Assembly (NCBI GenBank): GCA_003557825.1
Contig: PWNM01000423.1
Span: 1 to 9,407, forward strand
Origin: Candidatus Hydrogenedentota bacterium
Lineage (GTDB): Bacteria; Hydrogenedentota; Hydrogenedentia; Hydrogenedentales; SLHB01
DNA: 9,407 nt
Direction: 5' to 3'
Each line of letters starts with the position of its first letter. Position 1 is the stretch's first letter. Under the pieces are notes generated by a model. The model ran no database searches and was not told the origin of the DNA. It was given only the letters and a program-made list of their open reading frames with translations. Position numbers and translations under genes: made by a program. Below, in pieces: positions 1 through 6,580 of the stretch.

Positions 1-589
1 CCTCGGCGATGGTCATGCGCAATGCCGCATAGGGCGGGACCGGACCGCGTTGGGCGATGGCATCAAAATGGTCGCGAAGGGCCGTTGTTTCCGCCGCCGC
101 CTCGGCGAAAGCCTCGCGCAGGAGACGTTCATCAAAGTGGTGAACGATGAACTCCTTAGCTACCAGCCGACCTTCGATCATGCGGAAAGCTTCGATACGG
201 GCTGTGTAGGTTCCGGGCGGTAGGGTGTCCGGCGTCCAGGAAAACCGGGCGGGGTTCGAGCCGGGCTCGAGATCGAGGTGCAGTTCGCCGCGATGTACCA
301 ATTCGCCGTCTTCGTCCGTCACGTCAAGCCGAACGATGGTGCGATCTAGGTAATGCTCGGTTTCGATATTGCAATCGAAGATGATTTCGTCGTTGGGGCG
401 GTATTCGGTTCCATGGACCACGTGGAGCTGGGTTTGTTCATCGGGCAGTTCGGCGTCCGGTTCAATCCAGATTCGGCGCGAAGCCGGGTCGCTCACACCA
501 TCTTCGGATGCAGCAACGTTGCCCTGCACGGCTCCCATGCATACCACGCACAGCGCCCATGCCATGATTCCACGGCCCCAAACACGCAT
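1..589 (-). CDS. Secreted protein of unknown function, N-terminal part (cut by window edge)
   Basis: The reading frame stays open from the ATG at 587-589 to the left edge (196 complete codons), so only the N-terminus is present. The start is supported by an AAAGGA ribosome binding site at 598-603 and a strong promoter upstream. The N-terminus (MRVWGRGIMAWALCVVCMGA) is a basic then hydrophobic signal peptide, probably cleaved after an alanine around residues 25-27, so the product is exported. After it, residues about 40-145 look like a beta-rich Ig-like module: alternating strands, and a segment containing PPGTYTARIEAF that is typical of bacterial Ig or macroglobulin-type folds. From about residue 150 the sequence becomes helical and alanine/glutamate-rich. 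I do not recognise a family or a catalytic motif. It could be the front of a larger secreted hydrolase or binding protein whose catalytic part lies outside the window. Confidence 0.8.
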   Translation of the reverse strand, partial: MRVWGRGIMAWALCVVCMGAVQGNVAASEDGVSDPASRRIWIEPDAELPDEQTQLHVVHGTEYRPNDEIIFDCNIETEHYLDRTIVRLDVTDEDGELVHRGELHLDLEPGSNPARFSWTPDTLPPGTYTARIEAFRMIEGRLVAKEFIVHHFDERLLREAFAEAAAETTALRDHFDAIAQRGPVPPYAALRMTIAE

Positions 590-633
590 TTCAGATGTCC
601 TTTCGTTGACCGGCAGTTGAAGGGAATGCCCCC

Positions 634-662
634 ATTCTAGTGGCATACCTCAAGGCTGTCAA
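634..662 (-). promoter_or_regulatory. Sigma70-type promoter for the left-edge secreted protein gene
   Basis: On the minus strand a perfect -35 box TTGACA (657-662) is followed by exactly 17 bases and the -10 box TAGAAT (634-639, five of six consensus positions). Transcription should start near 627, giving a leader of about 38 bases before the ATG at 589, with the ribosome binding site inside it. This is the best promoter match in the window and implies that the left-edge gene is transcribed independently of the upstream GxGYxYP gene. Confidence 0.75.
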
Positions 663-694
663 CGCGCGGCCCGGTTGGTTTGTTGACCCCTATG

Positions 695-715
695 GAAAAC
701 CCCGAAATACGGGTT
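695..715 (-). terminator. Weak possible terminator after the GxGYxYP gene
   Basis: On the minus strand a short hairpin (arms at 710-715 and 698-704, core CCCG/CGGG, one bulged G) overlaps the stop codon of the GxGYxYP gene and runs into a TTTT stretch. The stem is short, so termination may be inefficient. It fits with the downstream gene having its own promoter. Confidence 0.25.
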
Positions 716-2408
716 AGGGTTCCGTGGGGCCGTGGGCATCGAATACCATCTGAAACTGGGGGATAGTTAGGGCCACGTACTCCTCGCCGAGCCGCTCGTG
801 AACCTCGACGATGTCCGATGGACGGTATTCCCAACTGTAGGCCATGACATGCATGAAAGCGGGCCGTGTGTCCGGCGTATTCGAGCGGATATCGTCGACC
901 AACCATTGGAGGTTTTCCTCCTTGGTCATGTCGCGATGCTCGACGGGCCAGCGCGTCAGGATATGGTTGACCTGGACGTCGTCGTCGCCGATGCGATAGT
1001 TGCCGTTTACCGCGTTCATGCCGTCATCGCGACCCATGCCGAGAATCAGGCTCCGAACGCCCGGCACGCCGTCGGCGAAGCGTCGTGTGATGGGGTCTTT
1101 TTCATCGCGGTTAAAGGGGAAAAAGGCATCCGTATACAGCCCGATGGCGCTCGCCCCCATGCGGTTGAAGTATCGTGCGGTAAGACCGAGGTATTCCTGC
1201 CAAGCCGCCTCGGGGTCGGGCGTGCGGGTCAGGAAATCCCGGTAAGGATGGACATAACCCGCGCCCGATATGGCCATGTAGATATAGTCCTGTGGCGTTG
1301 CTTCGTCATAATAATAGGCGGCGATCATGGGCATCAGGTCAAATGCGCCGGGCCCCATGCACCAGTTGATCGGGATTTCCCCCCGTTTGGGGTCTTTCCA
1401 CACGTCGTATTGCACATAATGCAAATAGACCGGCGCATCGCCCGATTCGAGTACGTGGTATACAATGTAGACTTTGTCGGGGTCGAATTCCGGCATGGGG
1501 GGCTCGGGGCGGTCATGGTAACGGGCGATGGCGGCATCCAGATCGGCCGGAATCCCGCTAATAACGGACAGATTGGCCGACCAGTCGCAGACTACCGTAA
1601 ACTTCCCGTATTCCCCCGCCAGGCCCACGCCGGTATACTCGTGGATGCCATGATCTTGCCCCGAAAACCAGAATCCGATGACGGGAATATTGACGGGCGT
1701 CCCTTCGAGGATGGTCTCGAGTACGGCTTTTTCGGCTTCGAAATCGGATGTGACCCCGTCGGCCTGTTCTTCACTGGTTACCCAAAAGTGAAAAATTCGA
1801 TTCCGAACAAGGTAATCGCGTAGATGATGGCCTATCGAGGTGGGATGATACGCGGCGAGGACGGTCTGGTTCATCCGGGGCCAGAGCTCATCGAACGCCC
1901 AGGTATAGGCGTCCGCGTTGGTGGTCCAGCGGCCCCGAAGGTCTTCGACGGGGCGGTCGCCCAAGCGGTGGGCATCGTCGGGATGGACGACGATACCGTC
2001 GTCGATGGCGGCGATCATGGTGGCGAGGTTCATGGTCGCAGGCAGCTCGGGATCATAGAGGATGCCGGATTTTGCCACGTGGCCGTAGTGTTCGAGGCAT
2101 TCGTCAACGGTCATCGGGGCATAGCCTTCGATGTATTCGTGTTCGATCATGTATTCGAGCCAAAAGCGGTCGGATTCACGAACCAGTATGTAGAGGGAGG
2201 CTCGATCGCCCCGGTTGACCAACCCCTGCAGGGTCGTTACCATAAGGCGGACCGAATCCGAGGGCTCTTCGATCAGGTCTACTACATGCAACTGATCGGC
2301 CGGCGGGGAGCCCGGCGGGAACACGGGCTCATCGGCGAAAGCGCCGGCGGAGGCCCCAAGGATTCCCAGTACGCTAATGACAAAACCAACTTGCGCGACG
2401 GTGTGCAT
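714..2408 (-). CDS. Secreted GxGYxYP-family protein, putative glycoside hydrolase
   Basis: A 564-residue exported protein. The signal peptide has a hydrophobic core at residues 7-24 and a likely cleavage AFA|D at 25/26. The mature part begins with the segment HVVDLIEEPSDSVRLMVTTL and QGLVNR, characteristic of the N-terminal domains of the GxGYxYP family. The family-naming motif is at residues 382-388 as GAGYVHP, so the last tyrosine of the consensus is replaced by histidine. Conserved acidic/aromatic stretches (GLYTDAFFPFN near 423-433, SWEYRP near 525-530) are candidate active-site regions. The family is annotated as putative glycoside hydrolases on the basis of fold and context; substrate and mechanism are not established to my knowledge. 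The start has a GGGAGG ribosome binding site at 2415-2420, six bases from the ATG. It is transcribed divergently from a sugar-responsive regulator, which suggests joint control with the GH78 gene. Confidence 0.88.
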   Translation of the reverse strand: MHTVAQVGFVISVLGILGASAGAFADEPVFPPGSPPADQLHVVDLIEEPSDSVRLMVTTLQGLVNRGDRASLYILVRESDRFWLEYMIEHEYIEGYAPMTVDECLEHYGHVAKSGILYDPELPATMNLATMIAAIDDGIVVHPDDAHRLGDRPVEDLRGRWTTNADAYTWAFDELWPRMNQTVLAAYHPTSIGHHLRDYLVRNRIFHFWVTSEEQADGVTSDFEAEKAVLETILEGTPVNIPVIGFWFSGQDHGIHEYTGVGLAGEYGKFTVVCDWSANLSVISGIPADLDAAIARYHDRPEPPMPEFDPDKVYIVYHVLESGDAPVYLHYVQYDVWKDPKRGEIPINWCMGPGAFDLMPMIAAYYYDEATPQDYIYMAISGAGYVHPYRDFLTRTPDPEAAWQEYLGLTARYFNRMGASAIGLYTDAFFPFNRDEKDPITRRFADGVPGVRSLILGMGRDDGMNAVNGNYRIGDDDVQVNHILTRWPVEHRDMTKEENLQWLVDDIRSNTPDTRPAFMHVMAYSWEYRPSDIVEVHERLGEEYVALTIPQFQMVFDAHGPTEP

Positions 2409-2424
2409 AAAACGCCTCCCGATT

Positions 2425-2442
2425 GTACTTATTAATAACTAC
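2425..2442. promoter_or_regulatory. 18-base near-perfect palindrome, candidate operator
   Basis: GTACTTATTAATAACTAC reads almost identically on both strands: the central ten bases TTATTAATAA are a perfect palindrome and only one base pair (the C at 2428 against the C at 2439) breaks symmetry over 18 bases. The outer GT...AC resembles the half-site ends of many GntR-family operators. It lies between the ribosome binding site of the GxGYxYP gene and the -35 box of the regulator gene, where a bound repressor could control both directions. That the adjacent GntR/LacI regulator binds it is inference. Confidence 0.55.
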
Positions 2443-2444
2443 GG

Positions 2445-2472
2445 TTGAGTGGTTAAGGATTTCGAGTATACT
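2445..2472 (+). promoter_or_regulatory. Predicted sigma70 promoter of the regulator gene
   Basis: The -35 element TTGAGT (2445-2450, four of six consensus positions) and the -10 element TATACT (2467-2472, five of six) are separated by 16 bases. Transcription would start near 2479, giving a leader of about 73 bases to the ATG at 2552. The -10 box lies inside a perfect interrupted palindrome, so self-repression is plausible. Confidence 0.5.
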
Positions 2473-2476
2473 ATAC
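2466..2476. promoter_or_regulatory. 11-base palindrome overlapping the regulator's -10 box
   Basis: GTATACTATAC is a perfect inverted repeat (GTATA, one central base, TATAC). It covers the predicted -10 hexamer at 2467-2472. Read on the minus strand it also offers a TATAGT -10-like box, so it could serve divergent transcription toward the GxGYxYP gene, although I see no good matching -35 box for that direction. An operator role is possible but unproven, and an AT-rich -10 region can be palindromic by chance. Confidence 0.35.
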
Positions 2477-2535
2477 GCAGAAGCTAGGAACAATCCCGTG
2501 CTCGGTATGCTGTCGGCCGCACATACATTAAACGT

Positions 2536-2541
2536 AAAGGA
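2536..2541 (+). promoter_or_regulatory. Ribosome binding site that fixes the regulator start
   Basis: AAAGGA lies ten bases before the ATG at 2552. No comparable site precedes the earlier in-frame ATG at 2423, whose extra 43 residues do not look like part of a GntR domain and overlap promoter-like sequence. Confidence 0.6.
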
Positions 2542-2551
2542 ACAGGTTGCT

Positions 2552-3655
2552 ATGACCCCAGATAATCCCGTCTATGAACCGGTCAAAACGTTTCTCAAGA
2601 CGGCAATCGAAGACGGCGCCTATCAAGCCGGAGATCAACTTCCCTCCGAGACGGCGCTCATGGAGCAGTTCGGCCTGAGCCGCCATCAGGTGCGCCATGC
2701 CCTGCGCGAGCTCGAACTCGAAGGGTACATCGAGCGATCTCAGGGCAAGGGGTCCTTTGTCGCGCCCGAACACCGGCGACCCGGCGCCACCCTCCGCCTC
2801 AATGGCAAACGAACCGTGGCCATATTGGTTCCCCATTACCGATCCCTGTTCGTGCGACAGCTTCTCGAGGGCATCATGCAGCATGCCCTGAATAGCGGCT
2901 TTCAGATGGTCGTCCACAACGTCCGCTACGACGACGACTCGGAATATGAGTTCATCAGCGACGTGGCGACCAGCGGCGTGGCCGGAATGGCCGCCTGGAT
3001 AGGATTTCATCAGGAGCGAACCCTCGATGTGTTAAGGGAGCTGCAAACGCTTCGTTTTCCTGTGGTCCTCCTTGATCGGTATTTTCCGGGCATCGAGTTG
3101 GACTATGTGGGAACGGACCACGAGGAGTTGGGATACCGCTTGACCCGGGCTCTTATCGAACGGGGACACCGGCATATCGGCTTCGTCAACATTCAGGATG
3201 TCCCGTTAACCAGCGTCCAGGAACGCCTTGCTGGATACCGGCGGGCGCTGGACGAAGCGGGCATCCCCCTCCGCCCCGAGTTGGAACTCTATCTTCCTGC
3301 TCCCTTGCCGTCGGAAGGCGTGCGTCCGTCGGCCGCCGTCATGGGACTCAAGGAGCGGCCCACGGCTTTTTTCGCCGTCAATGACCTCGTCGCTCTAGAT
3401 CTCCAGAAGGACCTGGATGTACTCGGCTACGCCGTGGGAGCAGATATCGAGATCGCGTCAGTCGATGACGATCACGTGTCCGAAGACCAGGGTGTCCCCA
3501 TGATCCGGGTCTTTCAGCAAGGCCATGCCATAGGCCATCGCGCGGCGGAAATCCTCGCCGACCGCATCGCGAACCCTCAGACGCCGCCCCAGCATGTCTT
3601 GGTCGAGGCGGGACCGCTGGTATTCGATGCGCCGGTGGAAGCTGCTCAGAGCTGA
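2552..3655 (+). CDS. GntR/LacI hybrid transcriptional regulator (AraR-like architecture)
   Basis: A 367-residue regulator. Residues about 6-72 form a GntR-type winged helix, with the signature PSETALMEQFGLSRHQVRHA and the wing segment ERSQGKGSFV. After a short linker, residues about 85-360 form a LacI-type periplasmic-binding-like sensor: KRTVAILVPHY at its start, FPVVLLDRYF, YVGTDHEELGYRLTRALIERG, then SVQERLAGYRRAL. This is the layout of AraR-type regulators, in which a sugar binds the sensor and changes operator binding. The frame is open further upstream, to 2423, but the ATG at 2552 is preferred: AAAGGA lies at 2536-2541, the GntR domain begins directly after it, and the predicted promoter lies inside the longer frame. 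It sits between the divergent GxGYxYP gene and the GH78 gene and probably controls one or both. The effector sugar is unknown; rhamnose or a rhamnoside is a guess from the neighbouring enzyme. Confidence 0.9.
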   Translation: MTPDNPVYEPVKTFLKTAIEDGAYQAGDQLPSETALMEQFGLSRHQVRHALRELELEGYIERSQGKGSFVAPEHRRPGATLRLNGKRTVAILVPHYRSLFVRQLLEGIMQHALNSGFQMVVHNVRYDDDSEYEFISDVATSGVAGMAAWIGFHQERTLDVLRELQTLRFPVVLLDRYFPGIELDYVGTDHEELGYRLTRALIERGHRHIGFVNIQDVPLTSVQERLAGYRRALDEAGIPLRPELELYLPAPLPSEGVRPSAAVMGLKERPTAFFAVNDLVALDLQKDLDVLGYAVGADIEIASVDDDHVSEDQGVPMIRVFQQGHAIGHRAAEILADRIANPQTPPQHVLVEAGPLVFDAPVEAAQS

Positions 3656-3669
3656 CTCCCGTCTCCCCT

Positions 3670-3698
3670 TTAACCCGGCAACCCGGTCGTGTTATAAA
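3670..3698 (+). promoter_or_regulatory. Predicted promoter of the GH78 gene
   Basis: TTAACC (3670-3675, four of six -35 positions) and TATAAA (3693-3698, five of six -10 positions) are separated by 17 bases. Start near 3705 would leave a leader of about 49 bases. Just after the -10 box, 3697-3711 is an imperfect inverted repeat with AAAC and GTTT ends that could be an operator. There is no clear terminator between the regulator stop (3655) and this point, so read-through from the regulator gene is also possible. Confidence 0.45.
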
Positions 3699-3753
3699 AC
3701 CCGTAGAGTTTCCATGGGTGTAAAAGCTGCTCAACGACCAAAAGGGGAGTGTT

Positions 3754-6396
3754 ATGTTCCGAACCAGTGTACTGACCACGCTTGTTGCTGTCATTGTTGT
3801 GTCCCTCTTGTGGGGAAAACCTGCCATGGCGCAAATGCCCGATGCGCCGTCAGGGCTGCTGCTCGAACGGCTTTCCTCCCCTCTCGGCATCGCGCATCCG
3901 AATCCCGCCATGAGCTGGATTATGAACCATGCCGAGGCCGACCAGTATCAGACGGCGTTTCAGATTCGGGTGGCCACCTCGATGGCCCAACTCGAAGCCG
4001 GTCAGGGGGATGTCTGGGATTCGGGCAAGGTGGAATCGGCCGAGTCGAGCAACGCGCGCTATGCCGGGCCCGAACTCGATGCCAACACGGTTTATTACTG
4101 GCACGTGCGGCTTTGGGACAAACACGATCAACCCAGTCCGTTCTCGGAACCGCAATGGTTTGTCACGGCCATGGGCGATCAGTGGGATGCGACGCCTATC
4201 TGGGCCGCCAACGATGGCGAGGACGCGCCCGATTTCGTGTTTCTCCGCCGGGAGTTCGAGCTCCCCGATCAGGCCATCGAGCGGGCCATTGTCCATGTAA
4301 CGGCCGTTTCACCCGAGCCCGCCAGTCAGTATGTCTACCGTTTGTACTTGAACGATGGGTTCGTCGGTTGCGGCCCGGAACGGGGCTTTGATGACATCAC
4401 CCGCTACAACACCTATGACGTGACCGATCACCTGGAACCCGGCGCGGTGAATGCCCTGGCTGCTCTCAACTACACCACGGCCGAGAAGAAGTTTCTCCTG
4501 CAAATGGACATCGCCTTTTCCGATGGCAGCTCGGAACGCATCGTTTCCGATGCTTCCTGGCAAGCCCTACCCGGCGACGATATCTACGTGGACGGCGGCA
4601 ACGCAGGCCACGGGTCGTACTACTACGCGCCTCGAGAATTCATCCACTCCGGGAGGTACCCCTTCGGCTGGAAGGCGGGGGGATTCGATGCGGCCGGTTG
4701 GTCTTCGGCCGTCGAGAAGGATGCTATCGATAACCTAATGACCTCGTCGCAGCCCAATGAGGCTGAGTTCATCATTGAGCCTACGCGCTTGGTCGAACGG
4801 GCGCCGGGCGAGTACTTCATTGACTTCGGCGCGTCGCTTATCGGCGGGTTTCGTTTGCGTGACGTCGTTGGCGAGGCCGGCCAGGAAGTGGACATCCGTC
4901 TGGGACAGGAGCTTATCGGCCCCCAGACGGTGCTTTACAACAAACGGACCGGCAACACCTACCAAGAGGTGTGGACTCTGCGCGACGGTCCCCAGACCCT
5001 GACCAACTGGGGCTATCGGTCGTTTCGCTACGCCGAGGTATTGGGCGCGCCCGAGGGTCTGGGAAACGAGCATTTCCAGGTCGTGGCCGTGCGCCAGCCC
5101 TTTGGCATTGAGGACTCGCATTTTGAGTCGTCGGACTTTGTGCTAAACGACATCTGGGATATGTTGAAATACGGCATGAAGGCCAGCGGACTCGATGTGT
5201 ACGTGGACACCCACTCGCGGGAGCGGCGCAACTACGAGGGCGATGCCTACATCCACCAACTGTCGCAGTATGCTTTTGAACGGCAATACGCTTTCCCTCG
5301 CTACTCGGCAGAGTATTTGTTCTACCGTCCCACCTGGCCCACGGAGTACAAACCCCATTCGGTCATGATGGCCTGGGACGATTACATGTACACCGGCAAT
5401 GCCGACTCCCTACTGGAACACTATGCCGTTCTGCAGGGGAAAACCCTGGAACCGTTCATCAACGACGACTACCTGGTCGAAAAGCCCGAGAACGCCGGCT
5501 CGCCTTGGGGGCGGGATCTGGTGGACTGGCCCCATGCCCTCCGTGACGGGTATCAGTTCTCGGATATCAATACCGTGATCAATGCCTTCAACTGGCGGGC
5601 GATCAAGCTCTTGGGCAAAATTGCCGCTGTCTTGGAGAAGGAAGACGACGCAATCCGTTACGCCGAACTGGCGGACAGGCTTCGCGATGCCATCAATGAA
5701 CACCTCTATGATCCGGAAAAAGGAGCCTATCGCGATGGCAAAGGCATCGATCACCATGCCCTGCATGCCAGCATCATGCCGGTCGCTTTGGGCATTGCCC
5801 CCGACGAATACCTGGCTCCCACGGCGGAGCACATCTTCAGTCGAGGCATGCAATGCAACCTGTACGGCGCTCATTATGTCCTTGACGCCCTCTATGCCGC
5901 TCAGCGGGCCGACCTCGCGTTGGAACGGATGAACGCCATCGAAGGCAATAGCTGGGGGCACATGATGTACCGGCTCGGCGCAACCATTGCCACGGAGGCA
6001 TGGGATCCGTCCCTCAAAGGCAACATGACCTATTCCCATCCGGGATGGGGATCGGCTCCGGCCAACAACATCGTCCGGGGCATGTTTGGCATCCGCCCGT
6101 TAGAACCCGGATTTTCCACGTTCCAGGTCAAGCCCCAGCCGGGAGGTCTGCGTTGGGCCCAGCTCGAGACGCCGACTATCAAGGGGACCATCGCCGTGGC
6201 GTTTATCCAGGCGGACGATGCCATCGACATGACCGTTACCGTTCCGGCGAATACCCGGGCCCGAATCTATGTGCCGCGACTTGGCAAAGATCATCCAACC
6301 GTCGAGATCAACGGCGAATACCAGGACGGCATACTCGACGGCGACTTTGTCATTATTGAGGACGTCGGGTCGGGGACCTACCGGTTCGTGCGATAA
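3754..6396 (+). CDS. Secreted GH78 alpha-L-rhamnosidase-like glycoside hydrolase
   Basis: An 880-residue exported enzyme, a usual length for family 78. The signal peptide covers residues 1-26 with cleavage AMA|Q. Then come an Ig/fibronectin-like N-terminal domain (about 30-125), a jelly-roll N domain (about 150-320), a concanavalin-like domain (about 335-440, with DFGASLIGGF and GYRSFRYAEV), an (alpha/alpha)6 catalytic barrel (about 450-775) and a C-terminal beta domain (about 780-880). The predicted general acid is E490 in DTHSRERRNYEGD (D485 onward), which corresponds to the DCPxRDERxGWxGD motif with one residue fewer in the loop. The predicted general base is E748 in ATEAWDP, which corresponds to the WERWD region. 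Both acids are therefore present. It likely removes terminal alpha-L-rhamnose or a related sugar outside the cytoplasm. AAAGGGGAG (3741-3749) precedes the ATG, and a strong terminator follows the stop. The unusual acid motif marks a divergent subfamily, so exact sugar specificity is uncertain. Confidence 0.9.
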   Translation: MFRTSVLTTLVAVIVVSLLWGKPAMAQMPDAPSGLLLERLSSPLGIAHPNPAMSWIMNHAEADQYQTAFQIRVATSMAQLEAGQGDVWDSGKVESAESSNARYAGPELDANTVYYWHVRLWDKHDQPSPFSEPQWFVTAMGDQWDATPIWAANDGEDAPDFVFLRREFELPDQAIERAIVHVTAVSPEPASQYVYRLYLNDGFVGCGPERGFDDITRYNTYDVTDHLEPGAVNALAALNYTTAEKKFLLQMDIAFSDGSSERIVSDASWQALPGDDIYVDGGNAGHGSYYYAPREFIHSGRYPFGWKAGGFDAAGWSSAVEKDAIDNLMTSSQPNEAEFIIEPTRLVERAPGEYFIDFGASLIGGFRLRDVVGEAGQEVDIRLGQELIGPQTVLYNKRTGNTYQEVWTLRDGPQTLTNWGYRSFRYAEVLGAPEGLGNEHFQVVAVRQPFGIEDSHFESSDFVLNDIWDMLKYGMKASGLDVYVDTHSRERRNYEGDAYIHQLSQYAFERQYAFPRYSAEYLFYRPTWPTEYKPHSVMMAWDDYMYTGNADSLLEHYAVLQGKTLEPFINDDYLVEKPENAGSPWGRDLVDWPHALRDGYQFSDINTVINAFNWRAIKLLGKIAAVLEKEDDAIRYAELADRLRDAINEHLYDPEKGAYRDGKGIDHHALHASIMPVALGIAPDEYLAPTAEHIFSRGMQCNLYGAHYVLDALYAAQRADLALERMNAIEGNSWGHMMYRLGATIATEAWDPSLKGNMTYSHPGWGSAPANNIVRGMFGIRPLEPGFSTFQVKPQPGGLRWAQLETPTIKGTIAVAFIQADDAIDMTVTVPANTRARIYVPRLGKDHPTVEINGEYQDGILDGDFVIIEDVGSGTYRFVR

Positions 6397-6402
6397 CCAC
6401 AC

Positions 6403-6437
6403 CGGCTCCCGGGCAGCGCGTTCGGGAGCCGTTTTTT
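6403..6437 (+). terminator. Strong intrinsic terminator after the GH78 gene
   Basis: The perfect nine-base stem CGGCTCCCG (6403-6411) / CGGGAGCCG (6423-6431) with an 11-base loop is followed directly by six T residues (6432-6437). It begins six bases after the GH78 stop codon and should end that transcript, separating it from the SUMF1-domain gene. Confidence 0.92.
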
Positions 6438-6445
6438 ATGTCCGC

Positions 6446-6472
6446 GTCAAGTGCTTGAATTGCGATCTTGAC
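6446..6472. promoter_or_regulatory. Cluster of inverted CTTGA half-sites at the SUMF1-gene promoter
   Basis: GTCAAG (6446-6451) and CTTGAC (6467-6472) are perfect inverted arms 15 bases apart, and a further inverted copy, CTTGA (6454-6458), makes the 12-base palindrome TCAAGTGCTTGA at 6447-6458. The right arm overlaps the -35 box. A regulator binding site is plausible, but the regulator is not identified. Confidence 0.35.
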
Positions 6473-6496
6473 AAAAAACGGTATCGCTGTAATACT
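6468..6496 (+). promoter_or_regulatory. Predicted sigma70 promoter of the SUMF1-domain gene
   Basis: A perfect -35 box TTGACA (6468-6473) is followed by 17 bases and AATACT (6491-6496, four of six -10 positions). Start near 6503 leaves a leader of roughly 78 bases before the ATG at 6581. It lies just after the GH78 terminator, so the SUMF1-domain gene appears to be its own transcription unit. Confidence 0.55.
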
Positions 6497-6567
6497 GTTT
6501 GATAGCATAAAGGCGTGTGGCGTGAAATGGGACGTCGTTTTGGGCGATTTTCGCTCGTGAACCGGAG

Positions 6568-6573
6568 AGGAGG
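6568..6573 (+). promoter_or_regulatory. Ribosome binding site that fixes the SUMF1-gene start
   Basis: AGGAGG lies seven bases before the ATG at 6581, inside a longer purine run starting at 6564. The same frame is open back to an ATG at 6515, but the extra 22 residues are basic and would bury the signal peptide, and no ribosome binding site of this quality precedes them. Confidence 0.85.
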
Positions 6574-6580
6574 AGCAGTC

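Noticed and set aside
798..1823. A 341-codon plus-strand open frame, with a second of 203 codons at 1824-2435
   Set aside because: Both are opposite the GxGYxYP gene, whose translation shows a signal peptide and family motifs. The antisense products show none.
2422..2427. TACAAT on the minus strand as a -10 box for the GxGYxYP gene
   Set aside because: A start from it would fall inside or beyond the ribosome binding site at 2415-2420, and no fitting -35 box lies upstream. The promoter of this gene is left unassigned.
2423..2551. N-terminal extension of the regulator to an ATG at 2423
   Set aside because: The extra 43 residues overlap the predicted promoter and palindromes, lack a ribosome binding site and do not resemble a GntR N-terminus.
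3697..3711. Imperfect inverted repeat with AAAC/GTTT ends after the GH78 -10 box, considered as a copy of the regulator's operator
   Set aside because: The arms match at only five of seven pairs and share no clear sequence with the palindromes at 2425-2442 or 2466-2476, so it is not listed as a feature of its own.
5410..6039. A 209-codon minus-strand open frame within the GH78 gene
   Set aside because: It overlaps the catalytic domain of the GH78 enzyme on the other strand and has no ribosome binding site or domain of its own.
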